Shown: positions 1 through 9,897, counted from the stretch's first letter. The stretch: 64,000 bases of DNA from Bacillus sp. JCM 19034 (GCF_001310635.1 NZ_BAXR01000004.1:124001-188000); one strand, 5' to 3'. Translations and numbers: made by a program. Notes: generated from the sequence alone by a model not told the origin.

Positions 1-44
1 AAAGCGATTCCCGTCATAAGTCTTTTTATGACTTCAATAATCAT
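1..44 (-). CDS. DUF3021-like membrane protein, 5' end only
   Basis: Only the first 14 codons lie in the window; the gene runs off the left edge. The ATG at 44 overlaps the end of the LytTR gene by 11 bases and has a GGAGGGG ribosome site inside that gene. The visible start reads MIIEVIKRLMTGIAF, a short basic stretch leading into what should be a membrane helix. In Firmicutes a LytTR gene is very often followed by a DUF3021 membrane protein that modulates it, so that identity is inferred from position and not from domain content. Confidence 0.5.
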   Translation of the reverse strand, partial: MIIEVIKRLMTGIA

Positions 45-498
45 TGCGTTCCCCTCCCATTGCCAATCTATTTTTGATGGGGGTCACATATTTCCTCGAA
101 ATATACTCCTTATTGCCAGAGAGAAAGTAAACACATAAATTCCCATTAAAAGACAATTCAAAGCGTTCTATCTGATTCAAATTTCCGATAACTGATTTAG
201 AAAAACGCATAAAATGAAAGGGGGCTAGAATGTTTTCGATTTCATAAAGCTTCATTCTAATCTCGACATGACGATTTTCGATACACGCAAACACTTTTCT
301 TTTTTCCGCATAAATAAAATCAATTTCATTTGGGTCAAGCAAAACAGTTTGATCAGATTCATAACCAAACAAACGCCCTTTTTGATGCTTCCTTTTTATC
401 ATCGTAACGATTTCATCCAATTCTTCCGTCCACTCATTCGTTTCAATCGTAATCGATGGTTCATCGTGTTTATCATCAATATCGATGTTTATTTTCAT
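34..498 (-). CDS. LytTR-family DNA-binding regulator
   Basis: A 154-residue protein with a short N-terminal segment and a C-terminal LytTR DNA-binding domain (about residues 50-150). The typical pattern is visible: IDFIYAEKRKVFACIE, then LYEIENIL, then FMRFSKSVIGNLNQIERF. It has no receiver domain, so it is the stand-alone type found next to ABC exporters. ATG 498 is chosen because GGGGG lies 7 bases upstream; a TTG two codons earlier is possible. It is the third gene of a tail-to-head series after the ABC ATPase and permease, and is followed by a DUF3021-like gene. It probably controls the exporter in response to cell-envelope or peptide stress. Confidence 0.85.
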   Translation of the reverse strand: MKINIDIDDKHDEPSITIETNEWTEELDEIVTMIKRKHQKGRLFGYESDQTVLLDPNEIDFIYAEKRKVFACIENRHVEIRMKLYEIENILAPFHFMRFSKSVIGNLNQIERFELSFNGNLCVYFLSGNKEYISRKYVTPIKNRLAMGGERNDY

Positions 499-516
499 AA
501 TCAAGCCCCCTTATTA

Positions 517-1263
517 CTACCCTTTTGCACGCTTTAAGAAGTTCGGATAACATAGTAACGCTAGTACAAACGCTATGATGCCATAACCAAACAAAATAAC
601 GATTGTTTGCATGAATTCTCCTATCTGCAACGTACCCTCCATTGCCTTTTGGACAGATTGATGCCCCCAATATTGCGGTAAGAACAAACTTATTGTTTGG
701 ATGAACTTTGGCATCATATCAATCGGCATCCAAAGGCCACTAAGCACGGCCCCACCTAAGGCAATAACCTGTGTCAAAGCAATCCCCATATTATTTGTTC
801 TCACTATAATTGCTAGGGCCAACCCTAATCCTGTTACTGTAAACGTCAATGCTATGAAAATAATAAGCAAAAAGATAGGCTGCTCTAATGGTACATCATA
901 TACAACCTTCCCAAACACGTTTAAAATCAAGATTTGTAACATGACGATGTACATATAAGATACCCATTTTCCCATCAAATAGCTATACGAGGGCAATGGG
1001 GTACTAGCCATCCTAGCAACCATGCCAATATTGCGATCCTTAATAAACGATTCAGTCATTGATATCATAATAAAGAAAATAAACATAATTGTATACCCTG
1101 GCACGATTGATAATATTACTTGATTTCTCTCTACTTCATTAGTACCGGAAGTGAAAACAGCTATAAATAAAACTGTAAAAACAATAGGCAAAATAAGTGC
1201 CCAAAATAGTAAACCTCGATCTTGAATGTTTTTCTTCAACTCTAAATTCATAATCGCATTCAT
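517..1263 (-). CDS. ABC-2 type transporter permease
   Basis: A 248-residue integral membrane protein with about six hydrophobic helices and the ABC-2 pattern (basic N-terminus, then LLFWALILPIVFTVLFIAVF, and later a GGAVLSGLWMPIDMMPKFIQ segment). It would form the membrane half of an exporter with the ATPase encoded just upstream (23 bases apart). AAAGGAG lies 8 bases before the ATG. The substrate cannot be read from the sequence; relatives export lipids, peptides or antibiotics. The gene is followed by the LytTR regulator, so the three form one operon. Confidence 0.88.
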   Translation of the reverse strand: MNAIMNLELKKNIQDRGLLFWALILPIVFTVLFIAVFTSGTNEVERNQVILSIVPGYTIMFIFFIMISMTESFIKDRNIGMVARMASTPLPSYSYLMGKWVSYMYIVMLQILILNVFGKVVYDVPLEQPIFLLIIFIALTFTVTGLGLALAIIVRTNNMGIALTQVIALGGAVLSGLWMPIDMMPKFIQTISLFLPQYWGHQSVQKAMEGTLQIGEFMQTIVILFGYGIIAFVLALLCYPNFLKRAKG

Positions 1264-1285
1264 TTGTTATCTCCTTTCTTCTTCA

Positions 1286-2167
1286 TTAGTCTCTTAGTTT
1301 GCTTCCTGTTAATGAAAAGAAAATATCCTCAAGTCTTGGTTGGACAAGTTCTAAACGTTCAATTTTTCCATTTTGAGAATTACAGAAACTAATCACTTTC
1401 TCCATCGTATTGAGTGGATGGTTAGTCATTATGACATACCCACCATCCTTATCTTTAGTGATATTATTAAGATTAAAAGAACTAGGGATACACCTTTCCC
1501 CTTTTACATAAATCGAAGAGGTGGCATGCTTAGAAAGTAAATAACTGATTTCTCCCATTTCAATAATCTGACCGTTATCAATAAATGCTGCCTCATCACA
1601 TATTTGTTCAATTTCCTCCATATAGTGACTTGCGTATATAATAGTGCTCCCGTGACTTTTTAACTGATCAATCATCTCAAAAATGTATCGTCGTGACTGA
1701 GGATCAACACCGACAGTCGGTTCATCCATGATAATCAGGCTTGGTTTGTGCAATAGTGCACATCCAATATTTAAGCGTCGCTTCATCCCTCCCGAGAAGG
1801 TCATCACCTTATCCTTTCCACGCTCTTTCAGTCCAATTTCTAATAAGACTTCATCAACACGTTTTGTTAACTCTTTCCCACGTAATCCGTAGATTTTTCC
1901 GAAAAAACGTAAATTATCATAGGCAGTCACTGATTCCTCTAATGCAATATCCTGCGGGACATAACCAATCTTAATTTGATTACTCGAAAACTGAATCTTT
2001 CCCTCGTAATCTTTAATGACCGAAGAGATTACCTTAATTAAGGTTGACTTACCTGCCCCATTCGGACCAACTAGTCCAAAACAAGCTCCCTTCGAAATAT
2101 TCATTGTCACATTAGCTAATGCCTGCTTACCAGCATAAGTCTTGTTAATGTTCATCAAATTTATCAA
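1286..2167 (-). CDS. ABC transporter ATP-binding protein
   Basis: Exporter-type ATPase of about 293 residues with Walker A GPNGAGKST, Q-loop GYVPQD, signature FSGGMKRR, Walker B LIIMDEPTVGVDP and an H-loop YASHYMEE. The C-terminal extension ends in the RLEDIFFSLTG motif typical of the DrrA/NatA-like group. The TTG at 2167 is preferred: GGAGG at 2177-2181 is 9 bases upstream. The ATG at 2176 abuts that site, and the ATG at 2194 has no site. It powers the permease encoded downstream. Confidence 0.88.
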   Translation of the reverse strand: MINLMNINKTYAGKQALANVTMNISKGACFGLVGPNGAGKSTLIKVISSVIKDYEGKIQFSSNQIKIGYVPQDIALEESVTAYDNLRFFGKIYGLRGKELTKRVDEVLLEIGLKERGKDKVMTFSGGMKRRLNIGCALLHKPSLIIMDEPTVGVDPQSRRYIFEMIDQLKSHGSTIIYASHYMEEIEQICDEAAFIDNGQIIEMGEISYLLSKHATSSIYVKGERCIPSSFNLNNITKDKDGGYVIMTNHPLNTMEKVISFCNSQNGKIERLELVQPRLEDIFFSLTGSKLRD

Positions 2168-2282
2168 TGTTAACATCCTCCTTCCTTTACTCATATTTTA
2201 TGACAAGGAATACCCCTCTTTGTTATCATTGGGATAAGATGTTTTTGATCTTGTATAAAAAGCAAGAAATCATGTATATAGA

Positions 2283-2337
2283 AAAAATGGTTATCCTAAA
2301 AGATCCAGATTGGAACCTATTAAGATAACCCCATTTT
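2283..2337 (-). terminator. Imperfect hairpin terminator after the DUF1697 gene
   Basis: The arms AAAAATGGTTATC (2283-2295) and GATAACCCCATTTT (2324-2337) pair with a bulge. On the minus strand the stem ends in a T-rich stretch. It sits downstream of the DUF1697 gene and upstream of the first ABC operon. Confidence 0.5.
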
Positions 2338-2386
2338 GTTAAGTTGTTTATTATTATGTAGCTAACTATGTTTGGCAACCATTAAT

Positions 2387-2908
2387 TCATAAATCTTGCG
2401 GACAGTATTGACATTTCTTACCGTCATTTGTTTGTATAGCTTGGATCCCACAATTCTTGACATACCACTTTTTTGTTACATTTTCTTTATCAACTGACCA
2501 AAGGATCGCTCCGGGTACATATTTAACAGTATCAATGTTTGGTTTAATGACTAAATGTTCAAGCACAGACTCATCATCAATTTCATCCCATAAGAACATA
2601 ACATCACTTTTCATATCTTTGTCGTTTTTCCATGTTTCGGGAATAGCACTAATGGTTTTTCTAATATCATCAAAACTTCGTACAACGACTTTAATTGGCA
2701 ACTGAAAATCATTATGTATCGCTTCTTCTATCAAACGTGATAGCTCTCCCTTTGATCGATCATGATATGAAAAAATAATATTACCTGTATTGATGTATGT
2801 TACTACATGATTCATCCCCGCTTGTTCAAACGTTTGTTTAAGTAACTTCATGTCCATTTTGTTTTTTCCACCTACATTAATTCCACGAAGAAGAGCGATA
2901 TAGACCAT
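2387..2908 (-). CDS. DUF1697 family protein
   Basis: A 173-residue cytosolic protein with the family signature at the N-terminus (YIALLRGINVGGKNKMDM, then VVTYINTGNIIFSY). The DUF1697 family is widespread but has no established function. ATG 2908 is preferred over ATG 2914 and 2917 because AAGGA lies about 8 bases upstream of it. The gene is monocistronic, with a hairpin on its downstream side. Unusually, the C-terminal region carries a CxxC pair (KKCQYCPQDL), which could bind a metal; this is only an observation. Confidence 0.85.
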   Translation of the reverse strand: MVYIALLRGINVGGKNKMDMKLLKQTFEQAGMNHVVTYINTGNIIFSYHDRSKGELSRLIEEAIHNDFQLPIKVVVRSFDDIRKTISAIPETWKNDKDMKSDVMFLWDEIDDESVLEHLVIKPNIDTVKYVPGAILWSVDKENVTKKWYVKNCGIQAIQTNDGKKCQYCPQDL

Positions 2909-2976
2909 AGTCATCATCCTTTTATATTTTATCTATATTCTATTCTTCATTATAATCACGATAATCCTCCTTAGAT

Positions 2977-3010
2977 GCTCAGTCACCGTTTTCATAGACG
3001 GCGACTGAGC
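2977..3010. other. Inverted repeat between genes
   Basis: GCTCAGTC and GACTGAGC pair, extended by ACCG/CGGC with one mismatch, around a short loop. No T-run follows on either strand, so it is an mRNA hairpin or weak terminator after the ABC permease gene ending at 3052. Confidence 0.35.
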
Positions 3011-3051
3011 TTGTAAAGGTGTATTTGATCCCTGTCTCATAAATAGTTCAA

Positions 3052-4152
3052 CTAATGACTTCTACGTTCGATCAGATTAATCCCAAGTCCCATTGCTAGT
3101 ACCCCTATGAACAGCATAATCATTAACTGCATCATAACATCTTGCAATCCTGCACCATAGAAAGTAACGGACATCATCGCATCCATTGCATGTGAAAATG
3201 GAAATAGATCCGCAACAAATACTATTATAGGATTTGTAATGGTTCCTGGCGGCATATAAGCTCCACTAATTAGTGGAAAAAGCGGTATGACTGATGGATA
3301 GATCGCATAAAATTGCTCTGGTGATTTAACAAAACCTGTAATAAGCATCGCTATGCTAATCATACTGAAAATAAAAAATGCAGCTATCAATATGATTAAC
3401 CAAAGGTTCTCCCCGACCTCGTAATTCATAATGTATTTAAACACGAGCAAAACGACTACAACTTGAAATAGAGCAATGAGAAAACTATATATAATATAAC
3501 CGCAATACATACTCGTTTTACTTATAGGTGATAAAATCATCCGATTCCAAACACCAGAAACTTTATCGCTCGTCACATTGTTCACCTTCAAACCAAGAAT
3601 GAACATCGATACAAAAAAGGTAAAAGCAAATAGTAATTGAGTACTCATATTAAAATGTGGGACCTCTTCACTATCAAGCCCTTGAGCCTCGAGCTGAAAC
3701 GGGGCATTAGCTAAATAGCTTTCAATTTCTTTACGAACTTGTTCATCTTCACTAGAGCTAGCAATCGCACTTATTTGTGCCTCCCGTTGAAACACCTTAT
3801 CAACATGCTGCTGAACATAAGGGATCGTTGGAAGTTCACTTACTATCACTAAACGATAATCCCTCTCCATGAGATTCACTGCCACGTCCACCTTACCACT
3901 TTGCACATCTTCACGAGCTTGATCTGGGTCAACGATAACAAACTGAAAGGAATCATCAACATTCAATAACGGTTCCCACTTTGTTTCGATTTCTGTAGCA
4001 TTCTCTTCCTCACTGAAGATGTAAACCGTTGTCGGCGAATAAACACCCCCACCAAATAATAAAGTCATAAGAATACTTCCTGCAATGAATAATAGGATAA
4101 CTAAAGGGTTTCGTTTATCTTTGGCAAATTGTGCCCAAACTACTGAATTCAA
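3052..4152 (-). CDS. ABC-2 type transporter permease (second subunit)
   Basis: A 366-residue membrane protein. One N-terminal helix (about residues 17-37) is followed by a large extracytoplasmic domain of about 140 residues and then five or six helices. This is the ABC2_membrane_3 (YhgE/LinR-like) arrangement. The TTG start overlaps the stop of the upstream permease by four bases, and GGGGGAGG lies at a normal distance. With the gene at 4149-5417 it would form a heterodimeric channel driven by the ATPase at 5430-6362. Confidence 0.86.
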   Translation of the reverse strand: MNSVVWAQFAKDKRNPLVILLFIAGSILMTLLFGGGVYSPTTVYIFSEEENATEIETKWEPLLNVDDSFQFVIVDPDQAREDVQSGKVDVAVNLMERDYRLVIVSELPTIPYVQQHVDKVFQREAQISAIASSSEDEQVRKEIESYLANAPFQLEAQGLDSEEVPHFNMSTQLLFAFTFFVSMFILGLKVNNVTSDKVSGVWNRMILSPISKTSMYCGYIIYSFLIALFQVVVVLLVFKYIMNYEVGENLWLIILIAAFFIFSMISIAMLITGFVKSPEQFYAIYPSVIPLFPLISGAYMPPGTITNPIIVFVADLFPFSHAMDAMMSVTFYGAGLQDVMMQLMIMLFIGVLAMGLGINLIERRSH

Positions 4153-5417
4153 TTCGTCCTCCCCCTTTTCGGATATAACGCTATTGCAACGGTCGTAAAT
4201 AATAGAAAGTGACCTATTAATAACAGACTTGGTGTTATGATGGTGGAGAACTGTTCATATTGAACCCATTCCGTTAAGATGACTAATGATTGCCCATTTG
4301 GCGTCCATTCTCCTATTTCCTGTAACCAGTTAGGCAAAATATAAATCGGGACAAAATTCCCACCGCTCATACCAAATAGTAAAAGAACGATCATAAAGAT
4401 CCCACTCGCTGCATTAAGATCCTTTACTCTTAGAGAAATGCTCGTAAACAGGGCAGCTAAGCCGGAAATCGCTAACGATAGTAACATCACAATCCCCGCA
4501 ACACCGAACCAAAAGGAAATCGTACGATCAGGGAATACGTCTAAAATAAGATGGGACAGTAAGAAAACAAACATGATTTGTAACCAAACTAAGCAAATAG
4601 TTGATGCTATTTTCCCTAGCAAAAACCGCAGTGGATGACTATTCGTCAACAGGATTCGATTAAATACTTGTTGCCGAAGCTCCTCTCCTGTTTTCGTTGC
4701 AACAGTAACAGCTACAAATAAAGAAAATAGTACCCCCATCGCTATCGTGAAATATTGTGCTACCGTAAAGCGTTCTCCTGCTCCGACTGCTTCAAACCCA
4801 CCTTCTGGCAAGAAAACTTCCGCCGCTTGAGACTCTCCTATTTCCTGTAAGGCAAATTCATAATTCATATGTTCAATAAAACCTTGAACGATTTGATAGA
4901 TTGCACCACTGTTATTCGTTTCTCTTTCCATCTTGTAAATAAGTGATGTCGTCGACGGTTCACCTACAAATACTGCATACAAGCTGTCTACGGTAAAGCC
5001 ATTCGGTATAACGAGGATTCCATCTAATTCGCCTTCTTCAACTTTAGCAACGGCCTCGGCTTCTTGCATCTTATGAACGGTCAACCACTCGGACATCTCA
5101 TCACTATTGAGATAATCAAAGAGTAATGACACTGGGCGTACATAGCTTGCATATTCAACAAATGGCATCACTTCGTCTTCACCAAATGACACTTCTGCCA
5201 TCAACTTCTCCTCTAGCATGGCTAGACCTTCTATTTCGTCATCTTCATTCACAATGGCCAACTGTAAGTCTAGCCGCTCTTCCCCATCACTGCCAAACAT
5301 GCCAGAAAAAGCGAAATTTAGGATCAATACTAAAACAATCGGTAGCGTCAATATCGTAACAAGCTCCTTACGGTCACGCCAAAACAATAACAAGTCCTTT
5401 TTGATGAAACTCCACAT
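4149..5417 (-). CDS. ABC-2 type transporter permease (first subunit)
   Basis: A 422-residue membrane protein with one N-terminal helix, an extracytoplasmic domain of about 190 residues and a C-terminal bundle of helices. It is a paralogue of the following gene, as is usual for NatB-like or DrrB-like pairs. AAGGAGG precedes the ATG. It follows the ATPase gene by 12 bases and overlaps the next permease by four, so it is translationally coupled. The large outer domain suggests export of, or protection from, an envelope-active compound. The substrate is unknown. Confidence 0.86.
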   Translation of the reverse strand: MWSFIKKDLLLFWRDRKELVTILTLPIVLVLILNFAFSGMFGSDGEERLDLQLAIVNEDDEIEGLAMLEEKLMAEVSFGEDEVMPFVEYASYVRPVSLLFDYLNSDEMSEWLTVHKMQEAEAVAKVEEGELDGILVIPNGFTVDSLYAVFVGEPSTTSLIYKMERETNNSGAIYQIVQGFIEHMNYEFALQEIGESQAAEVFLPEGGFEAVGAGERFTVAQYFTIAMGVLFSLFVAVTVATKTGEELRQQVFNRILLTNSHPLRFLLGKIASTICLVWLQIMFVFLLSHLILDVFPDRTISFWFGVAGIVMLLSLAISGLAALFTSISLRVKDLNAASGIFMIVLLLFGMSGGNFVPIYILPNWLQEIGEWTPNGQSLVILTEWVQYEQFSTIITPSLLLIGHFLLFTTVAIALYPKRGRTN

Positions 5418-5429
5418 GACTACACCTCC

Positions 5430-6362
5430 TTAATCCCTTAATGTCCGACCAGTCAAATGAAGAAATACATCTTCCAAGCTAGGAATCTCTCTTTGAAAAT
5501 TAATCATTTGTATTTTGTACTGATCCGTAAGATGGACCAAATCCCTTATTAAATCATTGTCTTTTTTCGCAATGATCTTCAGTTGTGCATTTCTAGCCTC
5601 TACTTTACGAACACCTTCCACTTCCTTCACACGCTCAACGAATGCTTCGTCCATCTTACTTAGTTCTACTTTTATCGTATCTTCTGTTGATAAAATGCTA
5701 AGCAACTCCACTTTCGTACCTGATGCAATGATTTCACCATGATCCATAATGTACAAACGATCACAAAGTTGCTCGACTTCCTCCATATAGTGACTTGTAT
5801 AGAGAATGGTTGTATCCTTTTGCTCATTCAACATCCGTACTGTTTCTAGTATGTGATTTCTCGATTGCGGATCGATACCAACAGTTGGCTCATCTAAAAT
5901 AAGAATATCCGGTTGATGCAATAATGCAGCGGCGATGTTAATTCTCCGCTTCATCCCTCCAGAAAACGTTTTGACTAAATCCTTTTGGCGTTCTTTTAAC
6001 CCGACAACGTCCAAAGCTTGATCAATCCTTGTCTTTAACTCATTACCTTTTATTTTATAAATCGATCCGAAAAATTTCAGATTTTCATAGGCTGACAATT
6101 CTCCATATAATGCGATTTCCTGTGGTACAACACCTAACACCTTTCTCATCTCACCCGGCTTATTAATAATGTTTGTACCATTGAGCTTGATTTCCCCGCT
6201 AGTCGGCTTAATCAAACTAGATATCATTGATATCGTTGTTGATTTGCCCGCACCATTTGGTCCTAATAAACCAACTGATTCTCCTTTATCTAAATACAAA
6301 TTAACATCTTGAACAGCCTTTTTTCCTTTGAATGACTTACTTAATTGAATCGTTTCAAGCAT
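5430..6362 (-). CDS. ABC transporter ATP-binding protein
   Basis: A 310-residue exporter ATPase with Walker A GPNGAGKST, signature FSGGMKRR, Walker B ILILDEPTVGIDP and H-loop YTSHYMEE. The tail ends in PSLEDVFLHLTG, as in the NatA/DrrA group. ATG 6362 is chosen because GGAGG lies 9 bases upstream; the GTG one codon earlier is less well placed. It is the first gene of an operon with two permeases, and lies just after the two-component system that probably regulates it. Confidence 0.88.
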   Translation of the reverse strand: MLETIQLSKSFKGKKAVQDVNLYLDKGESVGLLGPNGAGKSTTISMISSLIKPTSGEIKLNGTNIINKPGEMRKVLGVVPQEIALYGELSAYENLKFFGSIYKIKGNELKTRIDQALDVVGLKERQKDLVKTFSGGMKRRINIAAALLHQPDILILDEPTVGIDPQSRNHILETVRMLNEQKDTTILYTSHYMEEVEQLCDRLYIMDHGEIIASGTKVELLSILSTEDTIKVELSKMDEAFVERVKEVEGVRKVEARNAQLKIIAKKDNDLIRDLVHLTDQYKIQMINFQREIPSLEDVFLHLTGRTLRD

Positions 6363-6407
6363 CACGCATTGCCTCCTTATCTTTTCTCAACTCTCATAAT
6401 TGCATGA

Positions 6408-6442
6408 TAAAACAAAAAAACCAAAGTCACTACTGACTCTGG
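6408..6442 (-). terminator. Rho-independent terminator after the response regulator
   Basis: On the minus strand CCAGAGTC pairs with GACTTTGG around a short loop, followed by TTTTTTTGTTTT. It separates the two-component genes from the ABC operon that starts at 6362. Confidence 0.75.
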
Positions 6443-6573
6443 TAACGATATAATTTCATTCTTATTACTTTTGTCACTTTTCTTTTCAAAACACATAACA
6501 TTAGGAGGGTACTCGAATAAGTTTGTTCCCCTCATAATTAGTATTTGTAAAATATAACGATCCCTTGTTTTTC

Positions 6574-7206
6574 TTATATTAAGTGATGACGAATGGCATA
6601 AATGGCTAATTGGGTCCGATCTCTTAGCTCTAATTTATCGAGAATATGACTCGTCTGATTTTTCACTGTTCCTACTGACAAGCCTAAACGCTCTGCTACT
6701 TCCTTATTGTTTAACCCCTCACCAATACAAGTTAAAATCGCCCTTTCCCTTGGCGTTATTGTCGGGTCGATTGATTCCTCTTCCTCTGTTTGCAGTAAAG
6801 CAGGTACGACCTTTGCCGCAACCTTATCTTCAAGAGAAAGCCCACCGCTTATCGCACTTTTAATAGAACGAATTAATGATTGTGTGTCGCCATTTTTTAG
6901 CATATATCCATTAACACCTAGCTTTAAAGCTTCCATGACCAAATGGTTATCATCAAATGTTGTCAGCATGAGAATTTTAATTTGAGGAAAACGAGAACGA
7001 ATTATTTTCGCCGCTTCAATTCCATCCATTTCTGGCATACGAATATCTAAAATCGCTACATCAATTGCCTGCTTTTCACATAATTGTACGGCCTCCCGAC
7101 CATTATCAGCCTCACCCACCACAACAATTTCTGGATCTGTTTCAATCATCGCTCTTAAACCTTGACGTACCATTACTTGATCTTCTGCAAGCAATATTCT
7201 AATCAT
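6574..7206 (-). CDS. NarL/FixJ-type response regulator
   Basis: A 210-residue regulator. The receiver (residues 1-120) has the acidic pair after ILLAED, the phospho-acceptor Asp in VAILDIRMPEMDG and the conserved Lys in MLKNG. The C-terminal LuxR helix-turn-helix (about residues 145-205) reads LTPRERAILTCIGEGLNNKEVAERL. The start overlaps the stop of the histidine kinase gene by four bases (ATGA), so the pair is coupled. It most likely activates the adjacent ABC exporter. GGAGGGG precedes the ATG. Confidence 0.9.
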   Translation of the reverse strand: MIRILLAEDQVMVRQGLRAMIETDPEIVVVGEADNGREAVQLCEKQAIDVAILDIRMPEMDGIEAAKIIRSRFPQIKILMLTTFDDNHLVMEALKLGVNGYMLKNGDTQSLIRSIKSAISGGLSLEDKVAAKVVPALLQTEEEESIDPTITPRERAILTCIGEGLNNKEVAERLGLSVGTVKNQTSHILDKLELRDRTQLAIYAIRHHLI

Positions 7207-8332
7207 GCTCTCCCCTCCGTAATTAATCGTATGCTCCCTCTTACGACAAATTGTCGTTCATCATGATCGATCTCCAACAATCCACCAACCTTTTCCAATC
7301 GTTCCCTCATTGCCTTTAAACCATAGCCCTCTTGAAAAAAGGGATTGGAGGATGTTGTATTAGTAACTTCAAAACGAAAAATACTGCCACCAGGTGATTC
7401 GAACATGATCTTGGCCTCTCTTGTAGCACTATGCTTCATAATATTAGTCAAGGCTTCTTGGACAGCACGGTAAATCGCAAAGGATTGTTCCCCTGTGAGC
7501 GGAGCAGCAAATGCCCCATGCTTAACAGAGAAATGAATTTTCATAAAGCTTTCCATTTCAAGCTTACGTATTAATCGAATAACCCCTTGCAGGCCCCCTA
7601 CCTCTCTTTGCTTGAATGACTTTACTGCCTACGTGTTTCTTCTAAGCTTTGTTCGGCAAGTGTTTTCAGCTTTTCAATTTTCTCCTGATCTTGTTTCGCT
7701 GCTGTTAATCGAAAGGCTTCAAATTGAACAAGTAATGCAGTTAAATTATGTCCAACTGAATCATGAATCTCATGACCAATCATCATTCGCTCATCCTGTC
7801 TAGTTTGCTCTTCCTCTATCACAAGCTGCCGTTTCATTTTTCTATATTCATCTAATAAGGCATCATATTTCATTTTTACTTCATTTTTTTGTTTCATTAT
7901 CGATTGGAAATAAAAAAGAGCGATTAGTGTTAGTAGATAGAACGTACTTGCCCACACTAAATCCGGTAACGTAATAGAAAACTCAGTAGCAAGCCATAGC
8001 ATACTCACTACTTGAATGACAATGACAATATAACTTTTTAAACGGGGCAAATAATATACAGCCTCTGCTATAATTAACACTTGAATAAGTAACACATATG
8101 GATTCAAATCGTGTTCATACGGATAAAAGAAGGCGGTAGCTGCCAGTACCATCATACAAAATATACCCGTTTGTAGCCTTTTCCCCTCAAATAGAGGTAA
8201 TATAAATAGCATAATAAAAAATAGGCTAACACTTAGTAATCGTTCAATAGTTAATAATGAATTGGCCTCACGAAAAGCTAACGCCCATACAAGAAAATAA
8301 ATCATGAGCCATATTAGATACAATTTTTTCAT
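7203..8332 (-). pseudogene. Sensor histidine kinase (DesK/LiaS-like), frameshifted
   Basis: This should be a kinase of about 376 residues: five or six membrane helices (to about residue 135), a HisKA_3 dimerisation domain with the phospho-acceptor in GHEIHDSVGHNLTALL, then a HATPase domain (N-box VQEALTNIMKHS, G-box GYGLKAMRERLE). The frame breaks at about 7628. The upstream part ends ETRRQ-stop, while the next frame continues AVKSFKQREVGGLQ, the expected family sequence. One G appears lost from an AGGGCAG run. The downstream frame has no separate start signal. It is the cognate sensor of the response regulator at 6574-7206. Confidence 0.85.
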
Positions 8333-8595
8333 GAATACAAACTCCTCTTAGAACTTCCTATGACTAAATTATACTATGACTGATGATTCTTTGCTTTATT
8401 AGTTAATGGTTTCAATGCTAAACGACTAAAATTGGAGGATGTAATAGATACACTGGTTTTATTAACACGAGCTTAGCTAAAAACGTTTATAAACCAACTT
8501 AAACAAAATTGGTGATTTTCCGTTAATAGAACGTGAAAAGCAGTATCATGAAATTTATAATAACTGACCCTAATTGTTATTAATGGTTTTCCCCT

Positions 8596-9248
8596 TTACA
8601 TCGGTGGAATATAAATATTTAAAAATACCGGAACCGTCATAATCCCTATATTCACCAAAAAATGTGAAAAAACAGCCCATCGTAAGCTTCCCGTTTTAAA
8701 GTAGACAATTGACCATACAATTCCAAATAATAATAAACTAATAAACACATGATAATGGCTGTTGGCAATTGAAAATACACCCCACATTAATGGATGGCTA
8801 AGAATAAATAGTAATGTAGAATAGGCTACTCCTACCCACTTCGGAAACCATTCATCCGTAGCATCTAATAAAAGTCCACGCCAATATAACTCTTCAAACC
8901 AAGGATTAACAAGAGCAAAGCCAAGCCAAAGTACGATAATGAGGTTGAATCTAATAGATGGTAGTTCATCGCTAAAATAGACATCGGAAACAACCCGACT
9001 ATAATCGCCAAACTAATAGATAGTTTAGAAGGTTTTGATTTCTTTAACCAATCTGTTACCTTTTTATTGCTTTTGAAAAAGACAATACATAATGCAAGTG
9101 AAAACCAATACACTAGGGCCAATGGAACCCATGCCCATTCATTTATATAACTAGAAAATATCGTCGCTGTTAAATACCCAATCATTATGATGAATAAAGG
9201 TGTTAAAAGTAAAAGCAGTCTTTTCTTTTTACTAATAAGGAGAATCAT
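8596..9248 (-). pseudogene. CPBP-family intramembrane protease (CAAX-like), frameshifted
   Basis: A membrane protein of about 217 residues of the Abi/CPBP family. The catalytic motifs survive in the second frame: PWFEELYWRGLLLD (Glu-Glu-x-x-x-Arg), SHPLMW and FSHFLVNIG (second His). The first half (TM helices and a basic loop) is in another frame and stops at 8865. One missing base somewhere between about 8930 and 9000 explains both. GAGG lies 9 bases before ATG 9248. It follows the TetR gene directly and is probably in its operon. Members process peptides or confer bacteriocin immunity; the role here is unknown. Confidence 0.8.
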
Positions 9249-9249
9249 T

Positions 9250-9861
9250 CTATTGTCCCTCACGATTTCTTAATATTTTTGTGATCATATCTGCATCAGG
9301 CATAGGACATTCTTTCCATTGAATTTTATTTATCGCTAACCCTTGTATAAACGCGTAATAAGAGACAGCTAATTTAACTGGATCGTCACCGACAATTTCA
9401 CCTTCATTTTGACCAGCTATGATAATTGGCACGATCACCGATATTGGTGTATTGGAATGATCCCCTTTTAAAATCTCCCTTACTTCATCAGGTACTGCAT
9501 CTGATGTACTAGCCTGAATCATAATGAGAAATAGATAGGTTCCGTCCCCTGATTCAATACTCTCTAAAATCTTTTCTGTCATCCACTTTATTTTTTCTAA
9601 AGATGTACCGTTATACTGTGTTGCTTTATGTACAATATCAAGAGAACGTTCAGAAGCCGTTTTAACTAATCTACTAAATATTTCTTCTTTCGATCTAAAA
9701 TAATGATATACAAGCCCATGACTTAATTTTGCTTCCTTTGCTATTTCGCTAATTTTAGTAGCTGTCATACCCTTTCGAGCAAATACCTTCGCCGCAGAAT
9801 GTAATATTTGTTCGATACGTGTGTCTCTAATCTCTTTGTTTTTCTGAGCATCCCTAGGCAT
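9250..9861 (-). CDS. TetR/AcrR family regulator
   Basis: A 203-residue regulator with an N-terminal helix-turn-helix (about residues 8-54; FARKGMTATKISEIAKEAKLSHGLVYHYFRSKEEIF) and a helical ligand-binding domain. ATG 9861 is chosen because GAGG lies 8 bases upstream. A 20-bp imperfect palindrome lies just upstream (9878-9897) and is its likely operator, implying autoregulation. The CPBP protease gene begins directly after its stop codon and is the likely co-transcribed target. Confidence 0.88.
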   Translation of the reverse strand: MPRDAQKNKEIRDTRIEQILHSAAKVFARKGMTATKISEIAKEAKLSHGLVYHYFRSKEEIFSRLVKTASERSLDIVHKATQYNGTSLEKIKWMTEKILESIESGDGTYLFLIMIQASTSDAVPDEVREILKGDHSNTPISVIVPIIIAGQNEGEIVGDDPVKLAVSYYAFIQGLAINKIQWKECPMPDADMITKILRNREGQ

Positions 9862-9877
9862 TACTAGCACCTCTCTT

Positions 9878-9897
9878 TTGATTGATTAGTCAGTCAA
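9878..9897. promoter_or_regulatory. Palindromic operator upstream of the TetR gene
   Basis: TTGATTGATTAGTCAGTCAA matches its own reverse complement at 16 of 20 positions. It lies 17 bases upstream of the TetR start codon, the usual place for an autoregulatory TetR-family site. Confidence 0.6.

Noticed and set aside
8460..8575. Short plus-strand frame ending IEREKQYHEIYNN, resembling the tail of a mobile-element or other protein.
   Set aside because: It is only about 20 codons, has a stop directly upstream, and I cannot match it to a family or find inverted repeats or target duplications nearby.
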